A stretch of DNA of 17,807 nt, taken from contig CAVPEV010000055.1 of assembly GCA_963703555.1 (NCBI GenBank), forward strand, positions 1 to 17,807, read 5' to 3'. Below are positions 1 to 7,557 of the stretch, piece after piece. The stretch comes from CAVPEV01 sp963703555. GTDB taxonomy: Bacteria; Actinomycetota; Actinomycetes; Actinomycetales; Cellulomonadaceae. Numbering within the stretch: position 1 is the first letter of the stretch; each line of letters opens with the position of its first letter. The notes under the pieces were generated by a model. The model searched no databases. It worked only from the letters and a program-made list of their open reading frames with translations, and had not been told where the DNA came from. A program made the translations under genes and the position numbers.

Positions 1-181
1 GCGCGGACGCGCCGGCCCCTGGAGCGGGCTGTGACGGGGCGCCCGCCGAGGGCGCCGGCTGCACGGGCGTCCCGGCCGGGGACGTGGGCTCGGGGGGGGT
101 GGGCAGGCCCGGCTGGGTCCCGTCGGGACCGTCCGTCGGCGGCTGGGACACCGGATCGGGCCCTGGGGGTGTGGTGCTCAT
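1..181 (-). CDS. Proline-rich protein, N-terminal part only (runs off the left edge)
   Basis: On the minus strand an ATG at 181-179 opens a frame that stays open to the window edge (60 codons). The product begins MSTTPPGPDPVSQPP and is made almost wholly of Pro, Gly, Ala, Ser, Thr and Gln, so it looks like a disordered cytoplasmic or linker segment ahead of a domain outside the window. A good Shine-Dalgarno (GAAGGAG, nine bases before the ATG) supports the start. The gene lies downstream of menD on the same strand, 71 bases after its stop. Proline-rich N-termini of this kind are common ahead of membrane or envelope domains in actinobacteria, but no domain is visible, so I assign no function. 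Confidence 0.65.
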   Translation of the reverse strand, partial: MSTTPPGPDPVSQPPTDGPDGTQPGLPTPPEPTSPAGTPVQPAPSAGAPSQPAPGAGASA

Positions 182-228
182 GGGATCACGCTCCTTCGAC
201 TGGGTCAGCACACCGCACCGGCCTGGGA

Positions 229-261
229 GTTCACTCACCACTTCCTGAGAGGTTAGTGAAC
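229..261. promoter_or_regulatory. AT-rich inverted repeat and possible -10 box over the menD stop codon
   Basis: Arms GTTCACT (229-235) and AGTGAAC (255-261) are perfect 7-bp complements. After one mismatch they extend by ACC/GGT, leaving an 11-base loop. The menD stop (TAA on the minus strand, 255-253) sits inside the repeat. On the minus strand TAACCT (255-250) fits TAnnnT and lies about 70 bases before the proline-rich gene. The element could be an operator and promoter for that gene, or a weak terminator for menD. It has no U-tract, and its base composition is clearly less GC-rich than its surroundings. Confidence 0.35.
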
Positions 262-2091
262 ATCCGCTCGAACGACGGCCCGGGTGGCGGCGGCCTGCCC
301 CGCCTCGACGAGCCGTGCGTCGAGCGGTCTGCGGCCCGCGCGGTCGACCAGGACGTCGAGCACCCCGAGTCCACGGACAGGTGCAGCGAGCGCGTCGGCC
401 AGCCCGGCCGGCTCCGCCACCCGCGCGTAGTGCGCGCCATAGCCCGCGCACAGCCCGGCCAGATCCGCCTGCTGCGGCGTGGCGAAGACTCGCTCGGCGA
501 CCGCCGCGAAGCGGGGGTCGCCGTGTTCGAGCGTGGCGAACATCGACCCGCCGCCGTCGTGCGCCACCACCAGGAGGAGGTCCGGACGTGGCTCGCCGGG
601 GCCGACCAGCAGCCCGCCGACGTCGTGCAGGAAGGTCAGGTCGCCGAGCAGCGCCCGGGTTGGTCGTCCGGGCAGGCCGAGAGCCACCCCTGCGGCCGTG
701 GAGGTGGTGCCGTCGATGCCGGCCAGCCCGCGGTTGGCGACCACCAGGGGCGGCTGCTCCCAGCGCGCGACGAGGTCCAGGTCGCGGACCGGGTTGCTGG
801 CGCCCACCACCAGCACGTCACCGGGCCCGCTCACCGCGGCCACCGCGCGGGCCAGCAGCGGCCCGCTCAGCGTGCCGGAGGCGGCGTCCGCGTCGATGAC
901 GGCGTCGACGGCCTCGGCCGCCGCCGCGCCGGCAGCCCGCCAGGTGTGCCCCCATCCCGCAGGCTGGCGGGCGGCCAGCACCGCCGCCGCCAGCTGGTCC
1001 GCCGAGGTGAGCACGTCGGAGGCGGTCCGCCCGGCGTCCGGCCAGTCGCGCCCGTGCGGGGCCACCACGACGACGTCGACATCAGACCGCGCCAGCAGGG
1101 CAGACACCGGCCGAGACAGCGTCGGCCGGCCGAGCACGACCGCCCGGCGCACCCGCCCGCCCAGCCCGGGCAGGCCGAGCAGCAACCGCCCCGCCGGGAC
1201 CGCCAGTCCGCCGCCCCACGCCCCGGACGACGGCTCCGCGACGAGCGGCCAGCCGGTGGCCTCAGCCAGGGCACGGGCCGCCTGCCCCGCGCCGTCGCCG
1301 GCGATCAGCACGGTCGGCATGCTCCGTCGGGCGCGCCGTCCCGGCACCGCACCGGCTTCGACCGGCCCGCGCGCAACGGCAGGCGGCAATGCCGCTGCGG
1401 GCGCCGCACGGGCGAGCACACGCACCAGTCCGGCCTCGGACGGTCGGGGCCAGCCGTCGTCCTCGCCGGGGGCCAGCGGCTCGCGGTACGCCAGGTCGAG
1501 GTGCACCGGGCCCGGCTCGTCCGTGCGCAGACCCAGCGCCGCCGCCACCGCCCGGGAGGCGAGGTGACGCAGGTCGCGGTCCTCCCCCGGCCGTCCGGTC
1601 GGCGCCGGGACGTCCACCGCGAGCCGCACCGCGGTGCCGAACAGACCGACCTGGTCGGTGGTCTGGTTGGCCCCGGTACCGCGCAGCTCGTGCGGGCGGT
1701 CGGCCGTGAGCAGGAGCAGCGGCAGCCGGGCGTGGTGGGCCTCCAGCACGGCCGGGTGCAGGTTGGCCGCCGCCGTGCCCGACGTCGTGACGACCGCCAC
1801 CGCCCGCGGCTCGCCCGCGGCCACCGCGGCCCGGGCGAGCCCGAGCGCGAGGAACGCGGCGCTGCGCTCGTCGACGCGCACGTGCAGGCGGACCGCGGGC
1901 GCACCGGCCGGCCGCCGGCCGCGCGGCAGGGCTGCGTCGGCCAGGGCGTAGGCCAGCGGGGCGCTGCGCGAACCCGGGGCGAGGACCACGTCCCGCACGC
2001 CGAGCGCTGCCAGGGCCTGCACGAGCACCCGGGCGGCGGTGACGGCCGGTACGCGGTCGGGCGACGACGCGGGCTCGTCGGAGTCGGTCAC
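253..2091 (-). CDS. menD: MenD, SEPHCHC synthase (thiamine-diphosphate enzyme of menaquinone synthesis)
   Basis: Condenses isochorismate with 2-oxoglutarate (releasing CO2) to give SEPHCHC, an early step of menaquinone synthesis in the cytoplasm. The 612-residue product has family landmarks in order: APGSRSAPLAYAL, RVDERSAAFLALGLARA (containing the glutamate that activates the cofactor), TTSGTAAANLHPAVLEA, LTADRPHELRGTGANQTTDQ, then ANRGLAGIDGTTSTAAG and the cofactor/metal region GDLTFLHD with HDGGGSMFATLEHGDPRF. A GTG start at 2091-2089 overlaps the menC stop as GTGA, so translation is probably coupled to menC. Residues around 235-260 (Pro/Ala/Arg-rich) look like a linker insertion between domains. 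Length is slightly above that of well-known homologues. No defect seen. Confidence 0.95.
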   Translation of the reverse strand: MTDSDEPASSPDRVPAVTAARVLVQALAALGVRDVVLAPGSRSAPLAYALADAALPRGRRPAGAPAVRLHVRVDERSAAFLALGLARAAVAAGEPRAVAVVTTSGTAAANLHPAVLEAHHARLPLLLLTADRPHELRGTGANQTTDQVGLFGTAVRLAVDVPAPTGRPGEDRDLRHLASRAVAAALGLRTDEPGPVHLDLAYREPLAPGEDDGWPRPSEAGLVRVLARAAPAAALPPAVARGPVEAGAVPGRRARRSMPTVLIAGDGAGQAARALAEATGWPLVAEPSSGAWGGGLAVPAGRLLLGLPGLGGRVRRAVVLGRPTLSRPVSALLARSDVDVVVVAPHGRDWPDAGRTASDVLTSADQLAAAVLAARQPAGWGHTWRAAGAAAAEAVDAVIDADAASGTLSGPLLARAVAAVSGPGDVLVVGASNPVRDLDLVARWEQPPLVVANRGLAGIDGTTSTAAGVALGLPGRPTRALLGDLTFLHDVGGLLVGPGEPRPDLLLVVAHDGGGSMFATLEHGDPRFAAVAERVFATPQQADLAGLCAGYGAHYARVAEPAGLADALAAPVRGLGVLDVLVDRAGRRPLDARLVEAGQAAATRAVVRADVH

Positions 2092-3083
2092 GGCACCACG
2101 CTACCGGCGGCCACCGACGCGACCTCGGCCAGCCGACGCCGCCAGCGGGCAGCCACCTCGGCCGGCGCGGCGGTGGCCCGCAACCGCTCGGGGTCCGGCC
2201 GCGCGGCGAGCGCACGCCGCACGTCCAGCTCGCCGTGCACCGCGCGGAGCGGGTCGGTCACCACGTCGTCGGTGAGCAGCTGCGCGGTGTTCAGCCCGCA
2301 CGCATGGCTCAGCTCGGGCAGGGCGGCGGCCAGGGCCACGCCGGCCGCCAGCCCCACCGACGTCTCGATCGCCGAGGACACGACGACCGGCAGCCCGATC
2401 CGCTCGGCCAGCTCCAGGCAGGCCCACACCCCGCCCAGCGGCTGCACCTTGAGCACGACGACGTCCGCAGCCTGGGCGCGGGCCACCGCCAGCGGGTCCG
2501 CCGCCCGGCGGATCGACTCGTCGGCGGCGACCGGCACGCCGCCCCGGCGACGGACCTCGGCCAGCTCCGGCACGGTGCGCACCGGCTGCTCCGCGTACTC
2601 CAGGCCGCCGGCCGCGCGGTCCAGCACGCGCAGGTGCACCAGCGCGGTGTCCACGTCCCAGCCCGCGTTGGCGTCGACGCGGATCGCCCCGCCGGGCCCG
2701 AGCGCGTCGCGGACGGCTTCCACCCGGGCCACCTCCTCGCCCAGCGACTGGCCGGGCTCGGCGACCTTGACCTTCGCCGTCCGGCAGCCCCCCGACCCGA
2801 CGACCACCGCGTGCGCAGCCGCCGGCCCGACCGCCGGCACGGTGACGTTCACCGGCACCCGGTCGCGGACCGGGGCCGGCCAGCCGACGTCGGCGGCCTC
2901 GCGGGCGGCGCGCAGCCAGGCGGCCGACTCCTCGGCGTCGTAGTCCCAGAACGGGCTGAACTCCGCCCAGCCGGCGTCCCCGCGCCAGAGCATCCCCTCC
3001 CGGACGTCGATCCGGCGGAACCGGGTGCGCAGGGCGATCGCGTAGACGCCGATCCGCTCGATCGGGGGCAGGGAGGCGGGCAC
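2088..3083 (-). CDS. menC: MenC, o-succinylbenzoate synthase (enolase superfamily)
   Basis: Dehydrates SHCHC to o-succinylbenzoate, the step after MenD/MenH. The product is 331 residues. Enolase-superfamily residues are in place: the KxK base motif (TAKVKVAEPG, K104/K106), the metal ligands in VDANAGW (D137), EYAEQP (E165) and AADES (D188), and a further lysine in VLKVQPLGG (K212). The frame is open further upstream, but homology begins at PPIERIGVYAIALRTRF, so I chose the GTG at 3083-3081. This GTG lies six bases after a TACCCT box, as expected of a leaderless mRNA, and has no Shine-Dalgarno. The stop overlaps the menD GTG by four bases, making a menC-menD operon divergent from menB. Confidence 0.93.
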   Translation of the reverse strand: MPASLPPIERIGVYAIALRTRFRRIDVREGMLWRGDAGWAEFSPFWDYDAEESAAWLRAAREAADVGWPAPVRDRVPVNVTVPAVGPAAAHAVVVGSGGCRTAKVKVAEPGQSLGEEVARVEAVRDALGPGGAIRVDANAGWDVDTALVHLRVLDRAAGGLEYAEQPVRTVPELAEVRRRGGVPVAADESIRRAADPLAVARAQAADVVVLKVQPLGGVWACLELAERIGLPVVVSSAIETSVGLAAGVALAAALPELSHACGLNTAQLLTDDVVTDPLRAVHGELDVRRALAARPDPERLRATAAPAEVAARWRRRLAEVASVAAGSVVP

Positions 3084-3089
3084 CGACCC

Positions 3090-3095
3090 AGGGTA
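3090..3095 (-). promoter_or_regulatory. -10 box of a leaderless promoter for menC-menD
   Basis: On the minus strand TACCCT is followed by six bases (GGGTCG) and then the menC GTG. This is the spacing at which transcription would start on or next to the start codon. No convincing -35 box is seen, and no Shine-Dalgarno lies in between. Confidence 0.6.
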
Positions 3096-3163
3096 GGTCG
3101 CCGCCCGACCCGGTCCCGGACCCGGTGCCCGTCGTCCGGGGTCCCAGCCGGCCCGGGCCCGTC

Positions 3164-3169
3164 TACGCT
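3164..3169 (+). promoter_or_regulatory. -10 box of a leaderless promoter for menB
   Basis: TACGCT is followed by seven bases (CGCCCGC) and then the menB ATG at 3177. The site is back to back with the menC -10 box, with 68 bases between the two hexamers. No Shine-Dalgarno is present. Confidence 0.6.
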
Positions 3170-3176
3170 CGCCCGC

Positions 3177-4131
3177 ATGAGCGCGTTGCCGGAGGTCTCC
3201 GAGACGTTCGACCCCACCCGCTGGCGCACGGTCGCCGGCTTCACCGACCTCACCGACCTCACCTACCACCGGGGCGTGCGGCGCTCCGACGACGGGCGGG
3301 TGGTCGACCTGCCGGTCGTCCGGGTGGCCTTCGACCGCCCCGAGGTGCGCAACGCGTTCCGCCCACACACCGTCGACGAGCTCTACCGCGTCCTCGACCA
3401 CGCCCGGTCCAGCTCGGACGTCGGCACGGTCCTGCTGACCGGCAACGGACCCAGCCCCCGCGACGGTGGGTGGGCGTTCTGCTCCGGCGGGGACCAACGC
3501 ATCCGCGGCCGGGACGGCTACCGCTACACGAGGGACCCCGACCAGCAGACCGCCGACGGCATCGACCCGGCTCGCGCCGGCCGGCTGCACATCCTCGAGG
3601 TGCAGCGACTCGTCCGCACCATGCCCAAGGTCGTCGTCGCCCTGGTCAACGGCTGGGCGGCCGGCGGCGGCCACTCGTCTGCACGTGGTGGCGGACCTGA
3701 CGATCGCCAGCCGCGAGCACGCCCGGTTCAAGCAGACCGACGCGAACGTCGGCTGCTTCGACGGCGGGTACGGCTCGGCGCTGCTCGCCCGGCAGGTCGG
3801 CCAGAAGCGGGCGCGGGAGATCTTCTTCCTGGCGCAGGAGTACTCCGCCCAGCAGGCCTACGAGTGGGGGGCGGTCAACGACGTCGTGCCGCACCAGCGG
3901 CTGGAGGCCGCCGGCCTGGAGTACGCACGGATCGTCGCGTCGAAGTCGCCGCAGGCGATCCGGATGCTCAAGCTCGCCTTCAACCTCGCCGACGACGGCC
4001 TGGCCGGCCAGCAGGCGTTCGCCGGGGAGGCGACCCGGCTGGCGTACATGACGGACGAGGCCGTCGAGGGCCGGGACGCCTTCCTCGAGCACCGCGAGCC
4101 GGACTGGTCACGGTTCCCCTACCGGTACTGA
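3177..4131 (+). CDS. menB: MenB, 1,4-dihydroxy-2-naphthoyl-CoA synthase, interrupted by a one-base insertion
   Basis: Crotonase-family enzyme that closes the second ring of o-succinylbenzoyl-CoA. Residues 1-167 are read from the ATG at 3177 (conserved TDLTYHRG, FDRPEVRNAFRPHTVDELY, LTGNGPSPRDGGWAFCSGGDQ, NGWAAGGGHS). The rest continues one base further on, from CTG at 3679 (LHVVADLTIASREHARFKQTD, then FDGGYGSALLARQVGQK) to the TGA at 4129-4131. Removing T3678 restores a 317-residue protein that follows mycobacterial MenB throughout. The restored protein has Asp (D188) in QTDANVG, where bicarbonate-dependent enterobacterial enzymes have Gly, so it would be the bicarbonate-independent type. Unshifted, the frame runs on as nonsense to 5168. 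A sequencing or assembly error is my preferred explanation; a true mutation would remove the only menB seen here. Confidence 0.9.
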
Positions 4132-4140
4132 GACCGCCCG

Positions 4141-4180
4141 GGCTCCGGTCCCCGGCCAGGAGTGCCGCACGGACGGAGCC
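4141..4180. terminator. Candidate bidirectional hairpin between menB and the DUF3048 gene
   Basis: GGCTCC plus GTCC (with a bulged G) at 4141-4151 pairs with GGAC plus GGAGCC at 4171-4180: ten base pairs around a 19-base loop. It lies in the 62-base space between two converging genes. No U-tract follows on either strand, so its efficiency as an intrinsic terminator is uncertain. Confidence 0.35.
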
Positions 4181-4193
4181 GCACCAGCCCGCA

Positions 4194-5267
4194 TCAGCCG
4201 ATCGTCAGCGAGCCGGTCTCGGCCGGCACGAGCTCGACCCAAGTGTTGCCGGGGGCCAACGGCGCAGCAGCGCCGTCGGCGGCGAACAGCTGCAGCGGCG
4301 CGTCCGGCGAGTCCTTGCGCCAGTGCACGTCCAGCACCTGACCCCCGGTGGCCACGAGACCGTCGCCGGAGCCGACCAACGTGTAGGTCGGCACGGAGGC
4401 GCCGTTCTGCGCGCCGAACCCGGAGGCGGGATGGGATGCGGTGATCGCGACGACGTTCACGGCGGACAGCCGGGCGCCGCTCGCCGCGGTGGCCGGCACG
4501 CTGCCCTCGGACCGCAGCCAGGTACCGGTGCCGGCATCCCAGGACCACGCCGGGCTGGACGCGGCCGACAGTCGCAAGGACAGGCTCGTCGCCGGCCGGC
4601 CCTGGGCCACTGCGGCGGCCTGGGCGGGCGTCCGGGCGAACACGAACTGCTCGGGCGGCGGCGCCTGGTGCCCCGCGTCCGCCTGGGCCCACAGCGCCTT
4701 CGGGTCCCCGTAGACGTTGTGCGGTGCACTGCGCGCGGAGATCCGGTACAGGCCGGGTGCACCGGCGTCGTGGCTGATCGCCTGCAGCGGGGAGTCCCGG
4801 ACCAGGGCGAGGATGCCGGCCTGTCCGCCGGAGAACACGAACAGCCCGTGGGTGGGACCGACTGCCGGCGGGTCCATCGGGCGCACCGAGCGGATCGGAC
4901 CGATCTCGGCGGGGACCTGGGAGTGGAACACCGCGATGAACCGGGAGACGTCGAACTCGACGATCGTCTCCCAGACGACGTCGGCCTGCTCCAGGCCGGT
5001 CTGCGGACGCGCCTGGGAGGTGTTCTCGATCTTCACCGCGAGCGCGGGACGGCTGACCACGTCCCCGGGCACGCCGGTGAGCGGCCAGGTCGCCGGCAGG
5101 GTCGGCGTCGGCGCGGCCGACTTGTTCGCCGTCACGCCGGCCTGGGCGGTGACGGTCGAGGCGGGTGACGGCGTGGAGCCGCACGCGGCGAGCACCATCG
5201 ACGCCGTCAGGGCCGCCAGCACGGCCAGCACCCCGTGCCCGGTGCGGTCACCCTGCTCGATCCCCAT
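4194..5267 (-). CDS. DUF3048 (YerB-like) lipoprotein
   Basis: A 357-residue exported lipoprotein. The N-terminus has a hydrophobic signal segment ending in the lipobox VLAACGS (C29), then a Ser/Thr/Ala/Pro-rich linker. DUF3048 features follow: RPALAVKIENTSQARPQTGLEQADVVWE, given here only by its ends (RPALAVKIEN and ADVVWETIVEF), then SRFIAVFHSQVPAEIGPIRSVRP, recognisable from AEIGPIRSVRP, and near the C-terminus DVHWRKDSPDAPLQLF and GNTWVELVP. The biochemical role of the family is not established. I chose the ATG at 5267 because GGGAGG lies four bases upstream and the signal peptide starts there; the frame is open further back. A possible -10 box (TACAGT) at 5319-5314 gives a leader of roughly 40 bases. 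The gene is inserted antisense between menB and menE, so a menaquinone role is not implied. Confidence 0.85.
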   Translation of the reverse strand: MGIEQGDRTGHGVLAVLAALTASMVLAACGSTPSPASTVTAQAGVTANKSAAPTPTLPATWPLTGVPGDVVSRPALAVKIENTSQARPQTGLEQADVVWETIVEFDVSRFIAVFHSQVPAEIGPIRSVRPMDPPAVGPTHGLFVFSGGQAGILALVRDSPLQAISHDAGAPGLYRISARSAPHNVYGDPKALWAQADAGHQAPPPEQFVFARTPAQAAAVAQGRPATSLSLRLSAASSPAWSWDAGTGTWLRSEGSVPATAASGARLSAVNVVAITASHPASGFGAQNGASVPTYTLVGSGDGLVATGGQVLDVHWRKDSPDAPLQLFAADGAAAPLAPGNTWVELVPAETGSLTIG

Positions 5268-5313
5268 CTCGCCTCCCGTGCCGCCCGGGGCGACGATCCC
5301 GGCGACGTCCGCC

Positions 5314-5319
5314 ACTGTA
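5314..5319 (-). promoter_or_regulatory. -10 box for the DUF3048 lipoprotein gene
   Basis: TACAGT on the minus strand lies 46 bases upstream of the ATG, leaving room for the Shine-Dalgarno leader. It stands 11 bases from the oppositely directed menE -10 box, so the two promoters overlap physically. No clear -35 box. Confidence 0.45.
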
Positions 5320-5330
5320 CGGGTCCCCCC

Positions 5331-5336
5331 TACCCT
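5331..5336 (+). promoter_or_regulatory. -10 box of a leaderless promoter for menE
   Basis: TACCCT is followed by six bases (GGGGCG) and then the menE GTG at 5343. The hexamer and spacing match those of menC. There is no Shine-Dalgarno between box and start. Confidence 0.6.
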
Positions 5337-5342
5337 GGGGCG

Positions 5343-6602
5343 GTGAGCCGACCGGTGCGCCTCGTCAGCGCTCGAGCAACCCTGGACCTGGCCGCGGCGC
5401 TGGCGGACGCTCTCGACGGCTCCGGGCCGGCGGTCGAGGTGGTGCCCGCCCGGGGCCCGCACCACGCCGTGGGGACCCGTGGGGGCCCGGCACCGGACGC
5501 CGACGCGGGTCCGGGGGCGCGGCATGGCGGGGCATCGGCGACGGCCGTCGAGGTGCCCGACGACGTGGCCGTCGTGGTCCGCACGTCCGGTTCCACCGGC
5601 GACCCGCACGGCGTGCTGCTCACCACGGCCGCGCTGCGCGCGTCGGCGTCGGCGACCGCCGCCCGGCTGGGCGGCCCGGGACGGTGGCTGCTCACCCTGC
5701 CGACCGAGCACGTGGCCGGGCTGCAGGTGGTGGTGCGCAGCGTGCTGGCCGGCGGCGAGCCTGTGGTCGGGGCGGGCGGCGCCTTCCGCGCCAACTCCTT
5801 CGCCGCGGCCGTGCGCCGACTGGTCGACGCGACCGACGGCGCGGCGCCGTCTCGCCGGTACGGCTCCCTGGTGCCGACCCAGCTGTACCGCGCCCTGGCC
5901 TCCCCCCAGGCGGTGGCCGCGCTGCGCGACCTCGACGCCGTGCTGGTCGGCGGGGCGGCCACCGGCGACGGCCTGCTGCAGCGGGCCCGCGACGCCGGGG
6001 TGCCGGTGGTCACCACCTACGGGATGTCGGAGACGTGCGGGGGCTGTGTGTACGACGACCGTCCGCTGGACGGCGTGCGGGTCGGCCTCCAGCCCGACGG
6101 CCGCGTGCTGCTGGCAGGCCCGGTCCTCGCCCGGGGCTACCTCGGCCGACCCGACCTCGACGAGCAGGCGTTCGTGCGCCGGGACGGCGTGCGGTGGCTG
6201 CGCACCGGTGACGTCGGGGAGATCACGAGCGGGCCGGAGGGCACCCGACTGCGGGTGCTCGGCCGGATCGATGACGTCGTCGTCACCGGGGGGGTGAACG
6301 TCCTGCCGGCCGCGGTCGAGCGGGTCATCGGCGCCCTCGACGGCGTCGACCAGGTCTGCGTGGTCGACCTGCCGGACCCCGAGTGGGGTCGGGCGATCGT
6401 CGCGCTCGTCGTGCCGTCGCCGGGCAGTCGGGTCCCCGTCGACGCCCGCGTGCGAGCGGAGGTGGCCGCGGCTCTCGGGCGGGCGGCGGCCCCGCGCCGG
6501 GTGCTCCTGGTGGACGCCCTGCCGTTGCGCGGCCCCGGCAAGCCGGACCGGCAGGCGGCCCGACGGCTCGCCGCGGCGGCGCTCGGGCCTGCCTCGCCCT
6601 GA
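5343..6602 (+). CDS. menE: MenE, o-succinylbenzoate-CoA ligase (adenylate-forming)
   Basis: Activates o-succinylbenzoate with ATP and CoA, supplying the substrate of MenB. The product has 419 residues, short for an acyl-CoA ligase but normal for actinobacterial MenE. ANL-superfamily motifs are in order: the phosphate loop TSGSTGDPHG (81-90), TYGMSETCGG (225-234), RTGD with D290, LGRIDDVVVTGGVNV, and the C-terminal GPGKPDR with the catalytic K400. The usual Lys of the phosphate loop (consensus TSGTTGxPKG) is His89 here. The frame is open back to 5235, but similarity begins near RPVRLVSARATLDLA, and the GTG at 5343 sits at leaderless spacing from TACCCT. menA follows 85 bases downstream on the same strand. 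Confidence 0.92.
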   Translation: MSRPVRLVSARATLDLAAALADALDGSGPAVEVVPARGPHHAVGTRGGPAPDADAGPGARHGGASATAVEVPDDVAVVVRTSGSTGDPHGVLLTTAALRASASATAARLGGPGRWLLTLPTEHVAGLQVVVRSVLAGGEPVVGAGGAFRANSFAAAVRRLVDATDGAAPSRRYGSLVPTQLYRALASPQAVAALRDLDAVLVGGAATGDGLLQRARDAGVPVVTTYGMSETCGGCVYDDRPLDGVRVGLQPDGRVLLAGPVLARGYLGRPDLDEQAFVRRDGVRWLRTGDVGEITSGPEGTRLRVLGRIDDVVVTGGVNVLPAAVERVIGALDGVDQVCVVDLPDPEWGRAIVALVVPSPGSRVPVDARVRAEVAAALGRAAAPRRVLLVDALPLRGPGKPDRQAARRLAAAALGPASP

Positions 6603-6687
6603 CCGCGCCTCGACCCCGCTGCCCAGCCGTGCAGGCGCAGGGTCGCCCAGCCCACCGTCCGCCGTCCCCTCACCACCCAGGAGCACC

Positions 6688-7557
6688 ATGGCCACCACCG
6701 CCGAGTGGATCGCCGCGGCCCGTCCCCGCACCCTGCCCGCCTCCACCGCGCCCGTCATCGTCGGCACCGGCGCCGCGGCTCAGCTGGACGGTGCAGATCT
6801 CGGCCGGGCCGGCCTGGCACTCGTCGTCGCGCTCGCCCTCCAGGTGGGCGTGAACTACGCCAACGACTACTCCGACGGGATCCGCGGGGCGGACGCCGGG
6901 CGGGTCGGCCCGGTGCGCCTCACGGCGGCGGGGCTGACCCGGCCCACCCGGGTCCGCTCGGCGGCGTTCGCCGCGTTCGGCGTCGCCGCGCTGGCAGGTC
7001 TCGCCCTGGTCGCCCTAGCGGGCCGGTGGTGGCTGCTCGCGGTGGGCGCCCTCGCCATCGTCGCCGCCTGGACATACACCGGCGGGCGCCACCCATACGG
7101 CTACCGAGGGCTCGGCGAGGTGGGCGTGTTCGCCTTCTTCGGCCTGTTCGCCACCCTGGGCACCACGTACACCCAGGCCGGGCGGATCTCCTGGCCCGCG
7201 GTCGCCGGGGCGGTCGCCGGCGGCCTGCTCGCCTGCGCGCTGCTGATGGCGAACAACCTGCGCGACGTCCCCACTGATGCGCGGGCCGGCAAGCGCACCT
7301 TGGCGGTGCGGCTCGGTGAGCGCCGGGCGCGGCGCTGGTACGCCGCGTTCGTCCTGGTCCCGTTGCCGCTCGGCGCAGCGTGCGCACTCGTCGCACCGTG
7401 GTCGCTGCTCGTGCTGCTGGTCGCCGCGCCATCCGTGGTGCTCGCGGGCACCGTGCTGGCAGGGGCCCGCGGAGGGGCCCTGGTCCCGGTGCTCGCCGCC
7501 ACCGGGACCCTGGAGCTCGCCTACGGCCTGCTGCTGGGGCTGGGCCTGGCGCTCTGA
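6688..7557 (+). CDS. menA: MenA, 1,4-dihydroxy-2-naphthoate polyprenyltransferase (UbiA family)
   Basis: Membrane prenyltransferase that attaches the polyprenyl tail to 1,4-dihydroxy-2-naphthoate with loss of CO2, giving demethylmenaquinone. The 289-residue product has about eight or nine hydrophobic segments and the two aspartate-rich motifs of UbiA enzymes: NYANDYSDGIRGAD (around 56-69) and NNLRDVPTDARAGKRTLAVR (189-208). The start WIAAARPRTLPAS is typical of MenA. The ATG at 6688 follows a Shine-Dalgarno (AGGAG, four bases). It shares its strand with menE and may be co-transcribed with it; no separate promoter is evident in the 85-base gap. The last 37 bases overlap the end of the converging DUF4229 gene. 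Confidence 0.95.
   Translation: MATTAEWIAAARPRTLPASTAPVIVGTGAAAQLDGADLGRAGLALVVALALQVGVNYANDYSDGIRGADAGRVGPVRLTAAGLTRPTRVRSAAFAAFGVAALAGLALVALAGRWWLLAVGALAIVAAWTYTGGRHPYGYRGLGEVGVFAFFGLFATLGTTYTQAGRISWPAVAGAVAGGLLACALLMANNLRDVPTDARAGKRTLAVRLGERRARRWYAAFVLVPLPLGAACALVAPWSLLVLLVAAPSVVLAGTVLAGARGGALVPVLAATGTLELAYGLLLGLGLAL

Noticed and set aside
31..2943. Open frame of 970 codons on the plus strand opposite menC and menD
   Set aside because: It is antisense to two clear men genes, is Arg/Pro/Gly-rich with no domain, and is explained by the high GC content that removes stop codons.
3239..3265. Short tandem repeat (CACCGACCT twice) in menB
   Set aside because: It encodes TDLTDLT, which is conserved in MenB proteins, so it reflects protein conservation and not a repeat element.
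3678..5168. Continuation of the first menB frame for about 496 codons beyond the frameshift
   Set aside because: It has no resemblance to any family and runs antisense through the DUF3048 gene. MenB homology moves to the other frame at once, so this is not a natural fusion.
6605..6645. Interlaced 6-bp complements between menE and menA (GCGCCT/AGGCGC and CGACCC/GGGTCG), suggesting a pseudoknot
   Set aside because: Connecting loops would be 0 and 1 base, too short to span the stems, and 6-bp complements are frequent by chance at this GC content. There is no riboswitch-like conserved sequence.
5268..6767. 500-codon upstream extension of the DUF3048 frame, opposite menE
   Set aside because: The signal peptide, lipobox and Shine-Dalgarno place the start at 5267; the extension is low-complexity shadow.
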